64,000 nt of DNA from GWF2-38-10 sp964527595 (GTDB lineage: Bacteria > Babelota > Babeliae > Babelales > RVW-14). The DNA lies in assembly GCA_964527595.1 (NCBI GenBank), contig CAZGPI010000006.1, positions 1 through 64,000 on the forward strand, written 5' to 3'. This document shows positions 8,542-17,622 of this stretch, piece by piece (the stretch's first letter is position 1; the number at the start of each line of letters is the position of its first letter). Under the pieces are notes generated by a model. The model worked only from the letters and a program-made list of their open reading frames with translations, was not told the DNA's origin and did not search any database. The translations under genes were made by a program, and so were the position numbers.

Positions 8542-9384
8542 TTATTGATTGATTGGTTGGCTCGATTGTGGGGTAATTTTAATATTTTGAGAAAGCATGC
8601 AAAATTCAAGTGCTTGAAGGTTAATCAGCGGTTCAATTTCTATGTCATGATACAGCGATTTTTCTTTCAATTCATGGTAAACGATTTTGCCTAAACAAAA
8701 CCCTTCAGGGAATACAAGGCCTTGGCCGCTTGAGAGTACAAGGTCGTTATCGACGATTTTGAACAAATGGCTCACATAGTTCATATTGCAGCGGTCGATG
8801 GTATTTTGGCCGCGGACGATACCCTGAGCATTTGTTTGGTTTGCGTAAGTGGCAACTTTACACATTTGGTCGGTAATCAAGAGGACCTTGCAGTAATTGT
8901 TGAATACCTCACTTACTTTACCAACGAGCTGAAATTTGTAGGTGGCGGTCATATCTTTTTTGATGCCGTCGTTAATGCCCTTATTAACCAAGAAATAGTG
9001 TTCATCATCGGTGATGTTTTTGACCAATATTTTGGCAAGAACCATGCCCGATAAATTGTAGCGTTCTTGAAAGTTGCGCAAATCTTTACTTAATTGGTCA
9101 TAGTGGACCGTTGCTTTGAGTTGAATGTTTTCGGCCAGGGTATCCAGATACATTTGTTTGATGGCACCATACCTTGATTGAAGTTGTTCATATGATGCTT
9201 TACGTTCATTTGCATTTTTGATGCTATTGGATATTGTGCTTGAAAGGCGAACAATTGGGTAGGCGATACCCGTTCCTATTGTTTCTAAAAGACCAAAAGA
9301 AAAGAAAAAAAGGCGATTAACGGCAAAGAGGGTAAATGCTACGATACTTATGCATATAGCTATTTTTTTTGTTAGTGATTCCAT
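8542..9384 (-). CDS. mreC: Rod shape-determining protein MreC
   Basis: The 280-residue product has one N-terminal membrane segment (about residues 7-33), a coiled coil (about 55-100) and a periplasmic beta-domain. Family-typical strings are NKGINDGIKKDM, LVGKVSEVFNNYCKVLLITD, AQGIVRG and LSSGQGLVFPEGFCLGKI. MreC scaffolds the elongation complex with RodA and PBP2, both encoded in this window but far apart. MreB and MreD are not adjacent. It is the last gene of the MATE-gatC-gatA-dus-mreC run, separated from dus by 91 nt containing a 26-nt dispersed repeat. Confidence 0.9.
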   Translation of the reverse strand: MESLTKKIAICISIVAFTLFAVNRLFFFSFGLLETIGTGIAYPIVRLSSTISNSIKNANERKASYEQLQSRYGAIKQMYLDTLAENIQLKATVHYDQLSKDLRNFQERYNLSGMVLAKILVKNITDDEHYFLVNKGINDGIKKDMTATYKFQLVGKVSEVFNNYCKVLLITDQMCKVATYANQTNAQGIVRGQNTIDRCNMNYVSHLFKIVDNDLVLSSGQGLVFPEGFCLGKIVYHELKEKSLYHDIEIEPLINLQALEFCMLSQNIKITPQSSQPINQ

Positions 9385-9450
9385 GGTTCATCAAATACGC
9401 TATTTAGGTTTTTTGTCCAAGTGGAAACGCCTTGGAATAATATTCTTAAT

Positions 9451-9476
9451 GCAGGCCGTTCCCTCCTGCACCTCCC
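9451..9476 (-). repeat. 26-nt dispersed palindromic repeat, copy 1
   Basis: Read on the minus strand this unit begins GGGAGGTGCAGGAGGG and ends ACGGCCTGC. It is identical over all 26 nt to 11751-11776, which lies inside gatA. GCAGG and CCTGC can pair as a 5-bp stem around a 9-nt loop. The copy touches the last base of the dus stop codon and lies in the dus-mreC gap. Confidence 0.8.
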
Positions 9477-10459
9477 TATAGGCCACATTCTTTCATAAGA
9501 GTCGCTAGCTGTATTCGCATCTCTTCTTCCGATTGTGTTCTGAGCAACGTGCTGCGCCATTGAGTTGCGTTGGGGAATGATTTGATATATTGCGCTAATT
9601 GTTTCTTAAAATGAGCATATCCGTGTTGACCATAAAATTCGCTACTAAGGTCTAAATGTTTGATAATGCAACGGAAGGTGGTTGCAAGATCAGGGGTATA
9701 TGAACGGCCAGCGGCCGCTTCGGTGATTTCTTTGAGTCTCCATGGGGTTCCCCATAAAGCTCTTCCAACCATAAAGCCGTCGCAGCCCGTTAGATCGTAA
9801 ACACGTTGAGCGACCTCAAATTTGGTAATGTTGCCAGAAAAAACGACCGGAATGGTAATTGTTTTTTTTATGGCGGCGACCAATTCATAATCCAAGCGCG
9901 CGGCAAACCGTTCCGGTTGTGTGCGAGGGTGGATTATGACCGCTTCGCATCCCAAATCTTGAGCAATTTGAGCTACTTCGAGGGCATTTTTTTCTTTAAA
10001 GCCGGCACGAATTTTGATGGATAAAGGTACTCGGCCAGCAATGCATCGCTGGAGTTCTTCGATAATAATCCTAAGCCTTGGCAGATCGCCCATGAGCGCT
10101 GAACCGGATCCTGATCTGACCACGGCCGGGGCTGGGCATGCGGAGTTAAGGTTAATGGACTTAAATCCGGCTTCTATTACACGTTCAACTGCTTTGCCGA
10201 TAAATGGGGTGCGGTTGGCCGAAAACTGAAAAACGAGGGGTTGTTCGCAAGGGACATAACGGAGTGATTTTCCGCTAGCCTCGTTTGCCACCGTATCAAC
10301 GTGACGCATCTCAGCAAACATAAGAAGGTCTGGGCTAAAATCTCTGATAACCTGGCGCATCGGGGAATCGGTTATTCCGTCCAGGGGCGCGGTCATAAAT
10401 CGTGGAACTACATGTCCACCGAGGGTAATTTTTTCTTGCCAAAAAGATGTATTACTCAT
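9476..10459 (-). CDS. dus: tRNA-dihydrouridine synthase (DusB-like)
   Basis: The 327-residue flavoenzyme reduces uridine to dihydrouridine in tRNA D-loops. Visible motifs are the FMN-barrel start APLDGITDSPMR, the catalytic cysteine C108 in NSACPAP followed by VVRSGSGSALM, the KIRAGF strand, the IHPRTQ motif, and GCDGFMVGRAL. I chose the ATG at 10459, which begins the conserved MSNTSFWQEK segment. It overlaps the gatA 3' end by 8 nt, so translation is probably coupled. Assignment to DusB rather than another Dus class is from general motif likeness. Confidence 0.88.
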   Translation of the reverse strand: MSNTSFWQEKITLGGHVVPRFMTAPLDGITDSPMRQVIRDFSPDLLMFAEMRHVDTVANEASGKSLRYVPCEQPLVFQFSANRTPFIGKAVERVIEAGFKSINLNSACPAPAVVRSGSGSALMGDLPRLRIIIEELQRCIAGRVPLSIKIRAGFKEKNALEVAQIAQDLGCEAVIIHPRTQPERFAARLDYELVAAIKKTITIPVVFSGNITKFEVAQRVYDLTGCDGFMVGRALWGTPWRLKEITEAAAGRSYTPDLATTFRCIIKHLDLSSEFYGQHGYAHFKKQLAQYIKSFPNATQWRSTLLRTQSEEEMRIQLATLMKECGL

Positions 10460-11933
10460 AGCCAACCGGGTTTTTAAGGTGATAATCGGTACTTTGTTCA
10501 AATGCATAGGCAATTTTATAAATAAGTGCTTCTGATAGGCGAGGACCAAGGATTTGGAAGCCAATAGGTAGGCCTTCTCGAGAGAATCCACAAGGGAGTG
10601 ATATGCCCGGCGTTCCAATTACCGTATTGCTTACGGTAAGCTGGTCGGCAAGATACATGGCTACAGGATCGCCTGAAAGTTCCCCAATTTTGAACGGCAG
10701 AATAGAAACGGTTGGACTAATAAGTACGTCAACATCATTAAATGCTGCATTAAACTCAGCATGAATCATTTGACGGACTTGTTGTGCCTTGGTGTAATAG
10801 GCGTCGCGATGGCCGGCAGACAACACGTAATTTCCTGTTAAGATACGAGTTTTAACCTCTTGGCCAAAACCTTCTTGTCTTGTTTTTATATACATTTGTT
10901 CCAGGGTTAAGCATTCTTCGGCTCTTTTGCCATATAATGAACCATCAAATCTTGAAAGGTTTGATGCTCCTTCTGCTCGGCTGATAATGAAGTAAACGGC
11001 ATTTCCATATTTAAACGATGGAAGATCTATAATTTTGAGTGTTGCACCCATTTTTTTAAGATGATCACAGGTAGATTCAAAGACTGAGGCGACTTGGGGA
11101 TCGATGCTTTCACTGAACGAGTCTTTGATGATGCCAATGGTCAAATTTTCTGGCAACTTTCCATCAAGTCCGACCGTATAATCTTTAGGATCCATTTGGA
11201 TGGTTGTCGAATCTTTTGGGTCTTGACCGGCGAGTGCTGAAAAAACAAGTGCGTTATCATAAACCGTTTTTGTCAGCGGACATACCTGGTCAAGTGACGA
11301 TGAAAACGCAATTACCCCATAGCGAGAAATGAGGCCATATGTTGGGCGCATACCAACCAGATTGCAAAATGAAGCCGGTTGGCGAACCGAATTTCCGGTT
11401 TCGCTCCCTAATGCAAATGGAACAAGTCCTGCGGCAACGGCTGCGGCCGATCCTGAACTTGATCCGCCTGGTACTCGAGAGGTATCCCAGGGATTGCAAG
11501 CTGGTCCGTATGCCGATGTTTCACCCGAGCCGCCCATGGCAAATTCGTCCATATTAGCGCGGCCGAGAGATATGGCGCCGGCGTTGTTAAGGCGATCGAT
11601 GACTGTGGCGTTATAACTTGCTTTGTAATTAGATAATATTTTTGATCCAGCCGAGGCGATGTGGCCTTTTTGGCAAATTAAATCTTTTATTAGGCAGGGG
11701 ATAGAGGATAATTTAGGGCAGGTTGCTGGGTTTATGGAAGCGTTTTCTGAGGGAGGTGCAGGAGGGAACGGCCTGCTATTATTCTCATCGTCCTCAAATA
11801 CTTCTAACGCGCAGTTAAGCTTGCCATTAAACCGCTTGAGCCGTTCTCGGTAATAGGTTACCACTTCTGAAGGCGAAACTTCTTTTTTAGCTAATTTTTC
11901 TTTGAGTTGTTTGATCGTTAAAAACGCTTTCAT
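10452..11933 (-). CDS. gatA: Aspartyl/glutamyl-tRNA amidotransferase subunit A
   Basis: The 493-residue amidase subunit releases ammonia from glutamine for transamidation of Glu-tRNA(Gln) (or Asp-tRNA(Asn)). The catalytic triad K83, S158, S182 has exactly the spacing known from Staphylococcus GatA. It sits in CLIKDLI, GGSSSGS and SETGNSVRQPA. The family usually has GGS where this protein has GNS. Residues 53-61 are encoded by a 26-nt dispersed repeat also found at 9451 and 38788, in a variable loop before the catalytic lysine. The stop overlaps the dus start by 8 nt. gatB is not in this window. Confidence 0.93.
   Translation of the reverse strand: MKAFLTIKQLKEKLAKKEVSPSEVVTYYRERLKRFNGKLNCALEVFEDDENNSRPFPPAPPSENASINPATCPKLSSIPCLIKDLICQKGHIASAGSKILSNYKASYNATVIDRLNNAGAISLGRANMDEFAMGGSGETSAYGPACNPWDTSRVPGGSSSGSAAAVAAGLVPFALGSETGNSVRQPASFCNLVGMRPTYGLISRYGVIAFSSSLDQVCPLTKTVYDNALVFSALAGQDPKDSTTIQMDPKDYTVGLDGKLPENLTIGIIKDSFSESIDPQVASVFESTCDHLKKMGATLKIIDLPSFKYGNAVYFIISRAEGASNLSRFDGSLYGKRAEECLTLEQMYIKTRQEGFGQEVKTRILTGNYVLSAGHRDAYYTKAQQVRQMIHAEFNAAFNDVDVLISPTVSILPFKIGELSGDPVAMYLADQLTVSNTVIGTPGISLPCGFSREGLPIGFQILGPRLSEALIYKIAYAFEQSTDYHLKNPVGYE
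11751..11776 (+). repeat. 26-nt dispersed palindromic repeat, copy 2, inside gatA
   Basis: This unit is identical over 26 nt to the reverse complement of 9451-9476. It lies within the gatA coding sequence (residues 53-61) without breaking the frame. A GCAGG/CCTGC stem with a 9-nt loop is present. A third copy at 38788-38813 differs at two paired positions. Confidence 0.8.
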
Positions 11934-11954
11934 GGATTGCCTTTATTTTTATCT

Positions 11955-11988
11955 TTAAGATGGATCCCGGATCAAGCCCGGGATGACA
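11955..11988 (+). repeat. Palindromic GGATCCCGG-type dispersed repeat
   Basis: The unit reads TTAAGATGGATCCCGG... and ends CCCGGGATGACA. Its centre is an imperfect palindrome (ATCCCGG / CCGGGAT). Related units occur at 40968, 41051 and 46208. This one occupies the 73-nt gap between gatC and gatA, so it is probably transcribed as part of that mRNA. Confidence 0.75.
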
Positions 11989-12006
11989 AATTGGGCGATA
12001 ATTTCT

Positions 12007-12291
12007 TTATTTTTCATCCAAAATCTTAGGTACAACGAAATATTGACCCTGGCGTTGTGGCGCAAGGTCGAGCGGTGTCTCGGTAGTTGCTGGTTGGCAA
12101 ATATCGGCTCGAAGGATATTGACGTTGCGGATGGATTCTGTTGTCGTAGTAATTTCTACGGTCTGTAATTGGTCAATGAAGCCTAAAACCTTTTGAATTT
12201 GTCCGGTGAAAAGGTCAATCTCATTTTCAGCCATGCTCAGGCCTGAGAGCTTTGCGATTTTGAGCAATTCTTCTTTGTTAAATTCGGCCAT
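12007..12291 (-). CDS. gatC: Aspartyl/glutamyl-tRNA amidotransferase subunit C
   Basis: The 94-residue product is the small GatC subunit that ties GatA to GatB. Family features are the N-terminal helix with KEELLKIAKLSGLSMAENE, the QIQKVLGFIDQL helix, and the C-terminal LRAD...APQRQGQYFVVPKIL. It precedes gatA by 73 nt, with a palindromic repeat in the gap, and follows the MATE gene by 12 nt. Confidence 0.92.
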   Translation of the reverse strand: MAEFNKEELLKIAKLSGLSMAENEIDLFTGQIQKVLGFIDQLQTVEITTTTESIRNVNILRADICQPATTETPLDLAPQRQGQYFVVPKILDEK

Positions 12292-12303
12292 GAATGTTCC
12301 TTA

Positions 12304-13683
12304 TCAGATTTTTCGATTTTGCCATTTGTGATTGCGCATTCGAAGTAAGAAAATGAGGCCCATAACGCCGGTGGCAAGGTAGAAAGATCCGTAAATTAGT
12401 GTAAAGCGTAGGGCTTGACTTTGAATGGGCAAATGGCTTATGAGATATGAGCAAGGGAAGAAGAAAACGATACAGGCGATAAATCGTCCAAACATGACTG
12501 TTTTTACGTCACCGGCTCCGCGTAATGCTCCAGAAAGAACAACTTGAGTAAAGTCAAAAATAACCAACAAACTAATGTACGGTAATACTTTAGAAGCAAA
12601 GGAAGCCAATTCATGGGTTTTATCAAAAAAACTGATGAAAAAGCTTGATCCAATACATAGAATGATTAGTGATGGAATGACGGTTGCCGCCGTAAGTAAA
12701 AGAACTTTTTTAATATTGGCACTTGCGCCATCAGGGTCCTGAGCGCCCAATTTATTGCTTACCAGAAATGCGATAATTTGTCCGGACGCCATGGCCGGAA
12801 TAAAAGCAAGACGTTCAAGATTCCAGACAATTGAATATGAAGCAATAGCAACAGTGCCCATTGGAGCGATCATACTGATGAGCCATACATATGACCAAGC
12901 AACAAGGCTTTTATCAATAATTATTGGCCAGCTCATATTAAGCAAATGAATGACGCGCTTAAAGCTGAAAATGGAGAAAAAGGTTTTATTAAAATATTTT
13001 TTACATTCAGGTGTGATTAGAATATACGTAATTGCTATGACATTCATGAGCATGAACTCTATTACCGTTGCAATGGCGATGCCGTTTTGGCCGAGTTCAG
13101 GGATTCCAAATCCGCCAAATGCAAGCAATGGGGCGATGAGGATATAGAACCCAACACCAAAAGCGGTCAAAAACATAGGCATGCGTGTGTTTTTGATGGT
13201 ACGCATGAAGCCAATAAAGGCCATAATGGTGAACATGAAAAAGAACCCAAGGGATTTAATACGTAAAAAAGAAGCACCAATTTTAATCATCGAGGTAGGG
13301 ACGCCAAGCATCTTGAATATTAGTTCAGCACCTATGAGAATGATGAAAAACTGCAAAAAACCCAAAAAGCACGTTGTCCAAAATGTATCGCCAAGACCTT
13401 CTCCGCACGCTTCGTATTCTTGCCGCCCGTTGTAGCGCCCGTAAATTGCTATCATGGCAACCGGAATTGCTTCTGCAAGCTTTACAAGCGTATTGAGAAA
13501 GGTTGCGGCCATGCCGATTGCGCCATAGGTGTTTATCGAATTGAGTTGGGCCGTAAGGTAAGAATCGTAGAGTGGTGGGAGTACGACAAAGACGATGGCC
13601 GTTATTAATTCGGGCAGCCAATACGAAAGGATGCTTTTAAGGGAATCACCCTTGGATAATTTTTTAAGTGCTTGATTGACCAT
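12304..13683 (-). CDS. MATE-family multidrug/solute efflux transporter
   Basis: The 459-residue product has about twelve hydrophobic segments in two halves. MATE-like features are the N-terminal LPELITAIVFVVLPPLYDSY and the repeated AIGMAATFLNTLVKLAEAIPVAM pattern, plus GAGDVK in the second half. The family exports cationic drugs or metabolites using a Na+ or H+ gradient; the substrate cannot be told here. I chose the ATG at 13683, with AGGG 6 nt upstream; a GTG at 13722 would add 13 residues. It is first in the run leading to gatC, gatA, dus and mreC. Confidence 0.85.
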   Translation of the reverse strand: MVNQALKKLSKGDSLKSILSYWLPELITAIVFVVLPPLYDSYLTAQLNSINTYGAIGMAATFLNTLVKLAEAIPVAMIAIYGRYNGRQEYEACGEGLGDTFWTTCFLGFLQFFIILIGAELIFKMLGVPTSMIKIGASFLRIKSLGFFFMFTIMAFIGFMRTIKNTRMPMFLTAFGVGFYILIAPLLAFGGFGIPELGQNGIAIATVIEFMLMNVIAITYILITPECKKYFNKTFFSIFSFKRVIHLLNMSWPIIIDKSLVAWSYVWLISMIAPMGTVAIASYSIVWNLERLAFIPAMASGQIIAFLVSNKLGAQDPDGASANIKKVLLLTAATVIPSLIILCIGSSFFISFFDKTHELASFASKVLPYISLLVIFDFTQVVLSGALRGAGDVKTVMFGRFIACIVFFFPCSYLISHLPIQSQALRFTLIYGSFYLATGVMGLIFLLRMRNHKWQNRKI

Positions 13684-13778
13684 TCCTTGCCCTATCTTCT
13701 TTTTCGACCCACGTTTATGCACCTAAAGATTTTAGCCATTTTTGAGAGCCTGTAAAGGAAAAAGTAATGTTTTAGTCA

Positions 13779-13830
13779 TAAATAGGAGAGGGCGTCACCG
13801 TTTTAAAACGGTGACGCCCTCTCCTATTTA
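13779..13830 (-). terminator. 52-nt perfect palindrome, bidirectional terminator
   Basis: Bases 13779-13804 are exactly reverse-complementary to 13805-13830 with no unpaired loop. The stem contains GGAGAGGGCGTCACCG and ends in A/T pairs. It lies 18 nt after the stop of the long coiled-coil gene on the minus strand. The T-rich arm gives an intrinsic-terminator shape. Confidence 0.8.
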
Positions 13831-13847
13831 TGGTTTGTTTTTATTTA

Positions 13848-15854
13848 CTATTCTTCTTCCTCTTCTACAGGTTCTTCAGCCTCTTCAGATGAATCTTCTT
13901 CGTCCGCGGTTACTTTCTCACCGATTGCTTCTTCCTCGTCTACGGCCGCTTCTTCTTCAACGGCTGCGACTTCTTCTTCTTCCGTTTGCTTTGGTTCTAC
14001 GGCTTCTGGCTCAGCTTCTTCTGCCACTACCTCTTCTGCCGCTTCTGGCTCAGCTTCAGGTTCTGGTTGTGGTGCAACTTTTTTAACGGCAGGAACAACT
14101 TTTTTAATGCTCGTCGAAATAGCTTTTGAGATGGCTTTAGGTGCGATGACTGGGGTTATAACTTCTGGCATCTCTTCTGATGAAGCGGCTTCGGTGATTT
14201 CTGCGCTTACTTCCTCCACCTTTTCTTCAACCGGCGCAACGAGGTCAGTTGCTTTTGCTTGGAGCGACTCGGCCATTGCGGCAGCTTTTTCTTGGGCTTT
14301 TGCCTTAAGTAAGGTTTGAATTCCGGCGACGCCGCTTTCGTCAAATGCTGTTCTTAGTTCTTCCGGGGTTATGTCTAAACTGGAAGCTTTTTTTCCTAAA
14401 TCAGAATTAAGTAATTTATCAAAGGCTACATCAGCTCCCTTTTTAGTAAGCAGAGCTTGCACCCCTGGTAGACCGCTTTCATCGAACGTTGCTCTAACCT
14501 CTTCTGGCGAGATCCCGAGTTCGTCTGCTTTTGGGCCGATTCTCTTAATCGCTTCTTCAAATGCTTTATCGGTGGCTACTTTTGTTGCGGCTTCTTTTGC
14601 TCCTTCAACGCCACCTTCTTGGTAAGCGCCTAGGGCTTTTTGAGCATCAGCACCCATGCCTACTTTTGCCGCTTGCTCTACAGCAATTGAGCCTGCCAAT
14701 GCAGTGCCTTTTTCGGCAATTAAGTTTTGTACAGCCTCCATTGCGCTTACTCCTGCAGGCGGAGCGGTGAACGTGGCTTTTAACTCAGCTTCGGTGATAT
14801 TCGCCTTTTTTGCCTGTTCCATCAGAGGTTTGCCAGCTGGTGATTTCATGAATGCATCATAAGCCAATCCCGCTCCTAGCGTACCAAGGCCGGTTGCTGC
14901 GACCAATCCCTTTGCACTTCCAGCTAGCGCACCTGCTTTCGCTTTCATTTTTTCGAAAAAGGTTAATTCGCCGGCATCCCTTCTGCGTTGCAAGTCGGCA
15001 TCTTTTTCCTCTTTTGCCACTTTGGCCGCGGCGTCTCTCTCTGCTTTTGCTGCAGCTTTTTCAGCATTAAGAGCATCTTGTTCAGTTTTTTTTGTTGCCT
15101 TAATTTCATCCTGTTCTTTTTTCTTTTCGGCGGCAATCGCGGCTTTTTCGGCTTTGATAGCATCTTGTTCCGCTTTTTTTGTTGCATTAATTTCGGCTTG
15201 TTCTTTTTTCTTTTCAGCGGCGGCCAGCTTTGCTTCATCGGCCTTAACCTTATCGGCGGCTTTTTTTTCATCAGCAAGCGTTTTCGCCTCAGCTTTCTTT
15301 TCGTCAGCAAGAGCTTTAGCTGCTGCTTTTTTTTCGTCAGCAAGAGCTTTGGCCTCAGCGCCTTTTTCAGTCTTTAGAGCTTTAGCTTCGTCGGCCTTCA
15401 CTTTAGCTTCAGCTTTCTTTTCGTCGGCAATAGCTTTGGCGGCGGCATCCTTTTCAGCTTTTAGGGCTTTAGCTTCGTCAGCCTTGGCTTTGTCGGCAGC
15501 CTTTTTTTCATCGGCTTTGGCCTTAGTTTCTACTTTTTTTGCTTCAGCAAGAGCTTTTGCTGCATCGGCTTTAGCCTTATCTGCGGCCTTTTTTTCGTCT
15601 GCTTTTATTTTATCAGCCGCTTTTTTTGCATCAGCTTTGGCTTTGTCGGCGGCTTTTTTTTCATCGGCCTTTATTTTATCGGCAGCTTTTTTTGCGTCAG
15701 CAGCCGCTTTGTCGGCGGCAGCTTTTTCTTTTTTTTGTGCCGTTTCTGCTGCTATCTGGTCTGCTGTTTTTGCACATTTAAGTGTGTTACTTGTTGTTAG
15801 TGTTAGCGCAAAACAACACAATGCTATTGCACTAACGATTGAGTATTTTTTCAT
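13848..15854 (-). CDS. Exported Lys/Ala/Glu-rich coiled-coil protein with three C-terminal repeats
   Basis: The 668-residue product has a signal peptide (about residues 1-28). A long, highly charged region (about 30-310) follows, made of degenerate DEKKAADKAKAD-type repeats, expected to form an extended helix or coiled coil. Next comes a globular part with three related segments containing ITEAELKATF, ISPEEVRATFDESG and ITPEELRTAFDESG, each ending near LL.KG. The end is a Pro/Glu-rich tail with a poly-Glu terminus. I do not recognise the family; TolA-like or stalk-like envelope proteins are the nearest analogy by composition only. The start is ATG 15854 or 15860; both have AAGG upstream. Confidence 0.8.
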   Translation of the reverse strand: MKKYSIVSAIALCCFALTLTTSNTLKCAKTADQIAAETAQKKEKAAADKAAADAKKAADKIKADEKKAADKAKADAKKAADKIKADEKKAADKAKADAAKALAEAKKVETKAKADEKKAADKAKADEAKALKAEKDAAAKAIADEKKAEAKVKADEAKALKTEKGAEAKALADEKKAAAKALADEKKAEAKTLADEKKAADKVKADEAKLAAAEKKKEQAEINATKKAEQDAIKAEKAAIAAEKKKEQDEIKATKKTEQDALNAEKAAAKAERDAAAKVAKEEKDADLQRRRDAGELTFFEKMKAKAGALAGSAKGLVAATGLGTLGAGLAYDAFMKSPAGKPLMEQAKKANITEAELKATFTAPPAGVSAMEAVQNLIAEKGTALAGSIAVEQAAKVGMGADAQKALGAYQEGGVEGAKEAATKVATDKAFEEAIKRIGPKADELGISPEEVRATFDESGLPGVQALLTKKGADVAFDKLLNSDLGKKASSLDITPEELRTAFDESGVAGIQTLLKAKAQEKAAAMAESLQAKATDLVAPVEEKVEEVSAEITEAASSEEMPEVITPVIAPKAISKAISTSIKKVVPAVKKVAPQPEPEAEPEAAEEVVAEEAEPEAVEPKQTEEEEVAAVEEEAAVDEEEAIGEKVTADEEDSSEEAEEPVEEEEE

Positions 15855-15959
15855 AAACATCCTTTTCCTTTTTTGAGATTAAACAGCACACTAATTTTAT
15901 TATATAATACGTAACTGCAATTTTTCAATAAATCATCTCCTTTGCGATAAGGTCTCGTG

Positions 15960-17612
15960 TTAAATGGAAAGGCCGGTTCGTATTGCTCCAGATGGACGTG
16001 AGATATTAAAAATTTTAGCCAGGGTTGGGACAAGTTGGGTTATGTGTACCAATTGATTGTGTTCTTTTTTTTCAATGGAGCCTGGACTGTACAAAATAAG
16101 CGGGACTTGGGTATCATATGCGTAGGCTGTTGTATGGCCGGTACCCGTGGCATATTTAGCAATATATACATATGGATATGGCATGATAATAAGATCACCT
16201 GAACGCAGGGGGTGGTATTGGTTCTTATAATATTGCTCTAGATGGTTTTTTTCAAAGGCGATTGTATCAAGATCTTCTTTTGTCCAACATTCTTTAATCC
16301 CTTGTTGATTTTTGAGATATGTTTTAAGTTGCTCAAGAATGAGTTTTAGGGTTTGGGGGCTGAGTGGTTTTTGAGCTTTTTTATCTAAGAAAATTTGATT
16401 GTTTTTAAACATCGCAACTATTTTTTTAACGCCGAATTTTTGTTCAATGATTTGGTTCATTTCTTTTTTTAGGTTGCTTGAATTAAGTCTACCAGCTGAA
16501 CTAAATCCTTGTGCTTTGAGTAGCTCGGGAATTGGACAACAACCATGATCGGCGGTTAACACAAAAAGGGCATTTTTTTTGCCGACTTTCTTTTGTGTGT
16601 AATTCATTAGATCTTCAAATTGCTTATCAAGGTGGTATAAAAGATCGGTTGATTCTAAGCTGTTTTGCCCATAAATGTGGCCAAGCATGTCATAGTTAGA
16701 TATTGATACCCAAAGCATTAGGTGATTTTGTTTGGGTTTTAGGTCGTTGGCGTCGATACATTTTTTACACAGGTCAATAATGGTTTTATTGGCCGATGGT
16801 GTTTCTTCGTACAAAAACGATTCTTCCTCGCCACCATTTGTATCAACGTTGCCAAGCGGTTGGGAAAGCTTGATGGTTTTGCTTGCAAGCGTTTCGTCAC
16901 TGGCGGCAAATTCATAATTTTTGATGAATGGAATTTGATATTGGGTCGAGTTTTTATTATAAAAAAGAGGCCAAAAGGTTGATGTAAGGTTAGCCAAGTT
17001 ATATTGATGGTTAAATTCTTTAAGCCATTTTGGCAACGCATCAAAATATGCTTTACTTGAGGTATATTGTTTGGCTTGATTATCAAACCATAATGCTTTG
17101 CCTAATTTGCCGGCCATGGCAATTGCTGAGCGTGGTTTATGGGCGATAGCATATACAAAAAAGTTTTTTGATGGGTTTGATTTAAGTATTAGTTGATCAG
17201 AAAGTGTATCGACGAGGATGTGTTGTGCCGAAAATCCATAATCATACATACAATCTTTACCAAAAACGGCAGCTTTTTGTGTATCATCATCTCCAAAGTT
17301 GGTAAACGTTCCATCTTCTTCCAACCAACCATTAAGAACAACTCCGTGATCTTTTGCATAGGCTCCTGTACTGATTGTTGCATGTCCTGTTGCCGTAACC
17401 GGGTTGCCGTGTGGGTGATGGGCATTGGTGAAATTAACACCATTATTCAACATGGTTTTAAAGCCATAATTAAAGTTTGGTGATAGGCGTTCAAATGTGT
17501 GATAGGCAAGTTGATCGACGACAAAAACAACGGTGATTTTTGGGGTTGTTCCGCTTAAGGGCGCAACAAGAAATAAAAAACAGCTAATATATAAGTATTG
17601 TTTTTTGAACAT
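15960..17612 (-). CDS. Exported alkaline-phosphatase-superfamily phosphohydrolase (PafA/phosphodiesterase-like), downstream copy
   Basis: The 550-residue product has a signal peptide (about residues 1-22) and an alkaline-phosphatase-superfamily fold. Likely metal and catalytic residues are the Asp of VVDQLAYH, the nucleophile Thr in NPVTATGHATISTG, the Asp-His pair in LTADHGC, and the His in ATGTGHTTAY. The pattern is closest to PafA-type phosphate-irrepressible phosphatases and type I phosphodiesterases, which hydrolyse phosphomonoesters or diesters in the periplasm. AAGGAG lies 6 nt before the ATG. It is the second of two tandem paralogues with a 10-nt gap, so an operon is likely. Confidence 0.85.
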   Translation of the reverse strand: MFKKQYLYISCFLFLVAPLSGTTPKITVVFVVDQLAYHTFERLSPNFNYGFKTMLNNGVNFTNAHHPHGNPVTATGHATISTGAYAKDHGVVLNGWLEEDGTFTNFGDDDTQKAAVFGKDCMYDYGFSAQHILVDTLSDQLILKSNPSKNFFVYAIAHKPRSAIAMAGKLGKALWFDNQAKQYTSSKAYFDALPKWLKEFNHQYNLANLTSTFWPLFYNKNSTQYQIPFIKNYEFAASDETLASKTIKLSQPLGNVDTNGGEEESFLYEETPSANKTIIDLCKKCIDANDLKPKQNHLMLWVSISNYDMLGHIYGQNSLESTDLLYHLDKQFEDLMNYTQKKVGKKNALFVLTADHGCCPIPELLKAQGFSSAGRLNSSNLKKEMNQIIEQKFGVKKIVAMFKNNQIFLDKKAQKPLSPQTLKLILEQLKTYLKNQQGIKECWTKEDLDTIAFEKNHLEQYYKNQYHPLRSGDLIIMPYPYVYIAKYATGTGHTTAYAYDTQVPLILYSPGSIEKKEHNQLVHITQLVPTLAKIFNISRPSGAIRTGLSI

Positions 17613-17622
17613 GTGTTTCTCC

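Noticed and set aside
15022..15876. Long open frame on the plus strand opposite the Lys/Ala-rich coiled-coil gene
   Set aside because: It is composed almost only of Ser, Ala and Phe, the antisense reading of a repetitive Lys/Ala/Glu gene, and lacks a ribosome-binding site.
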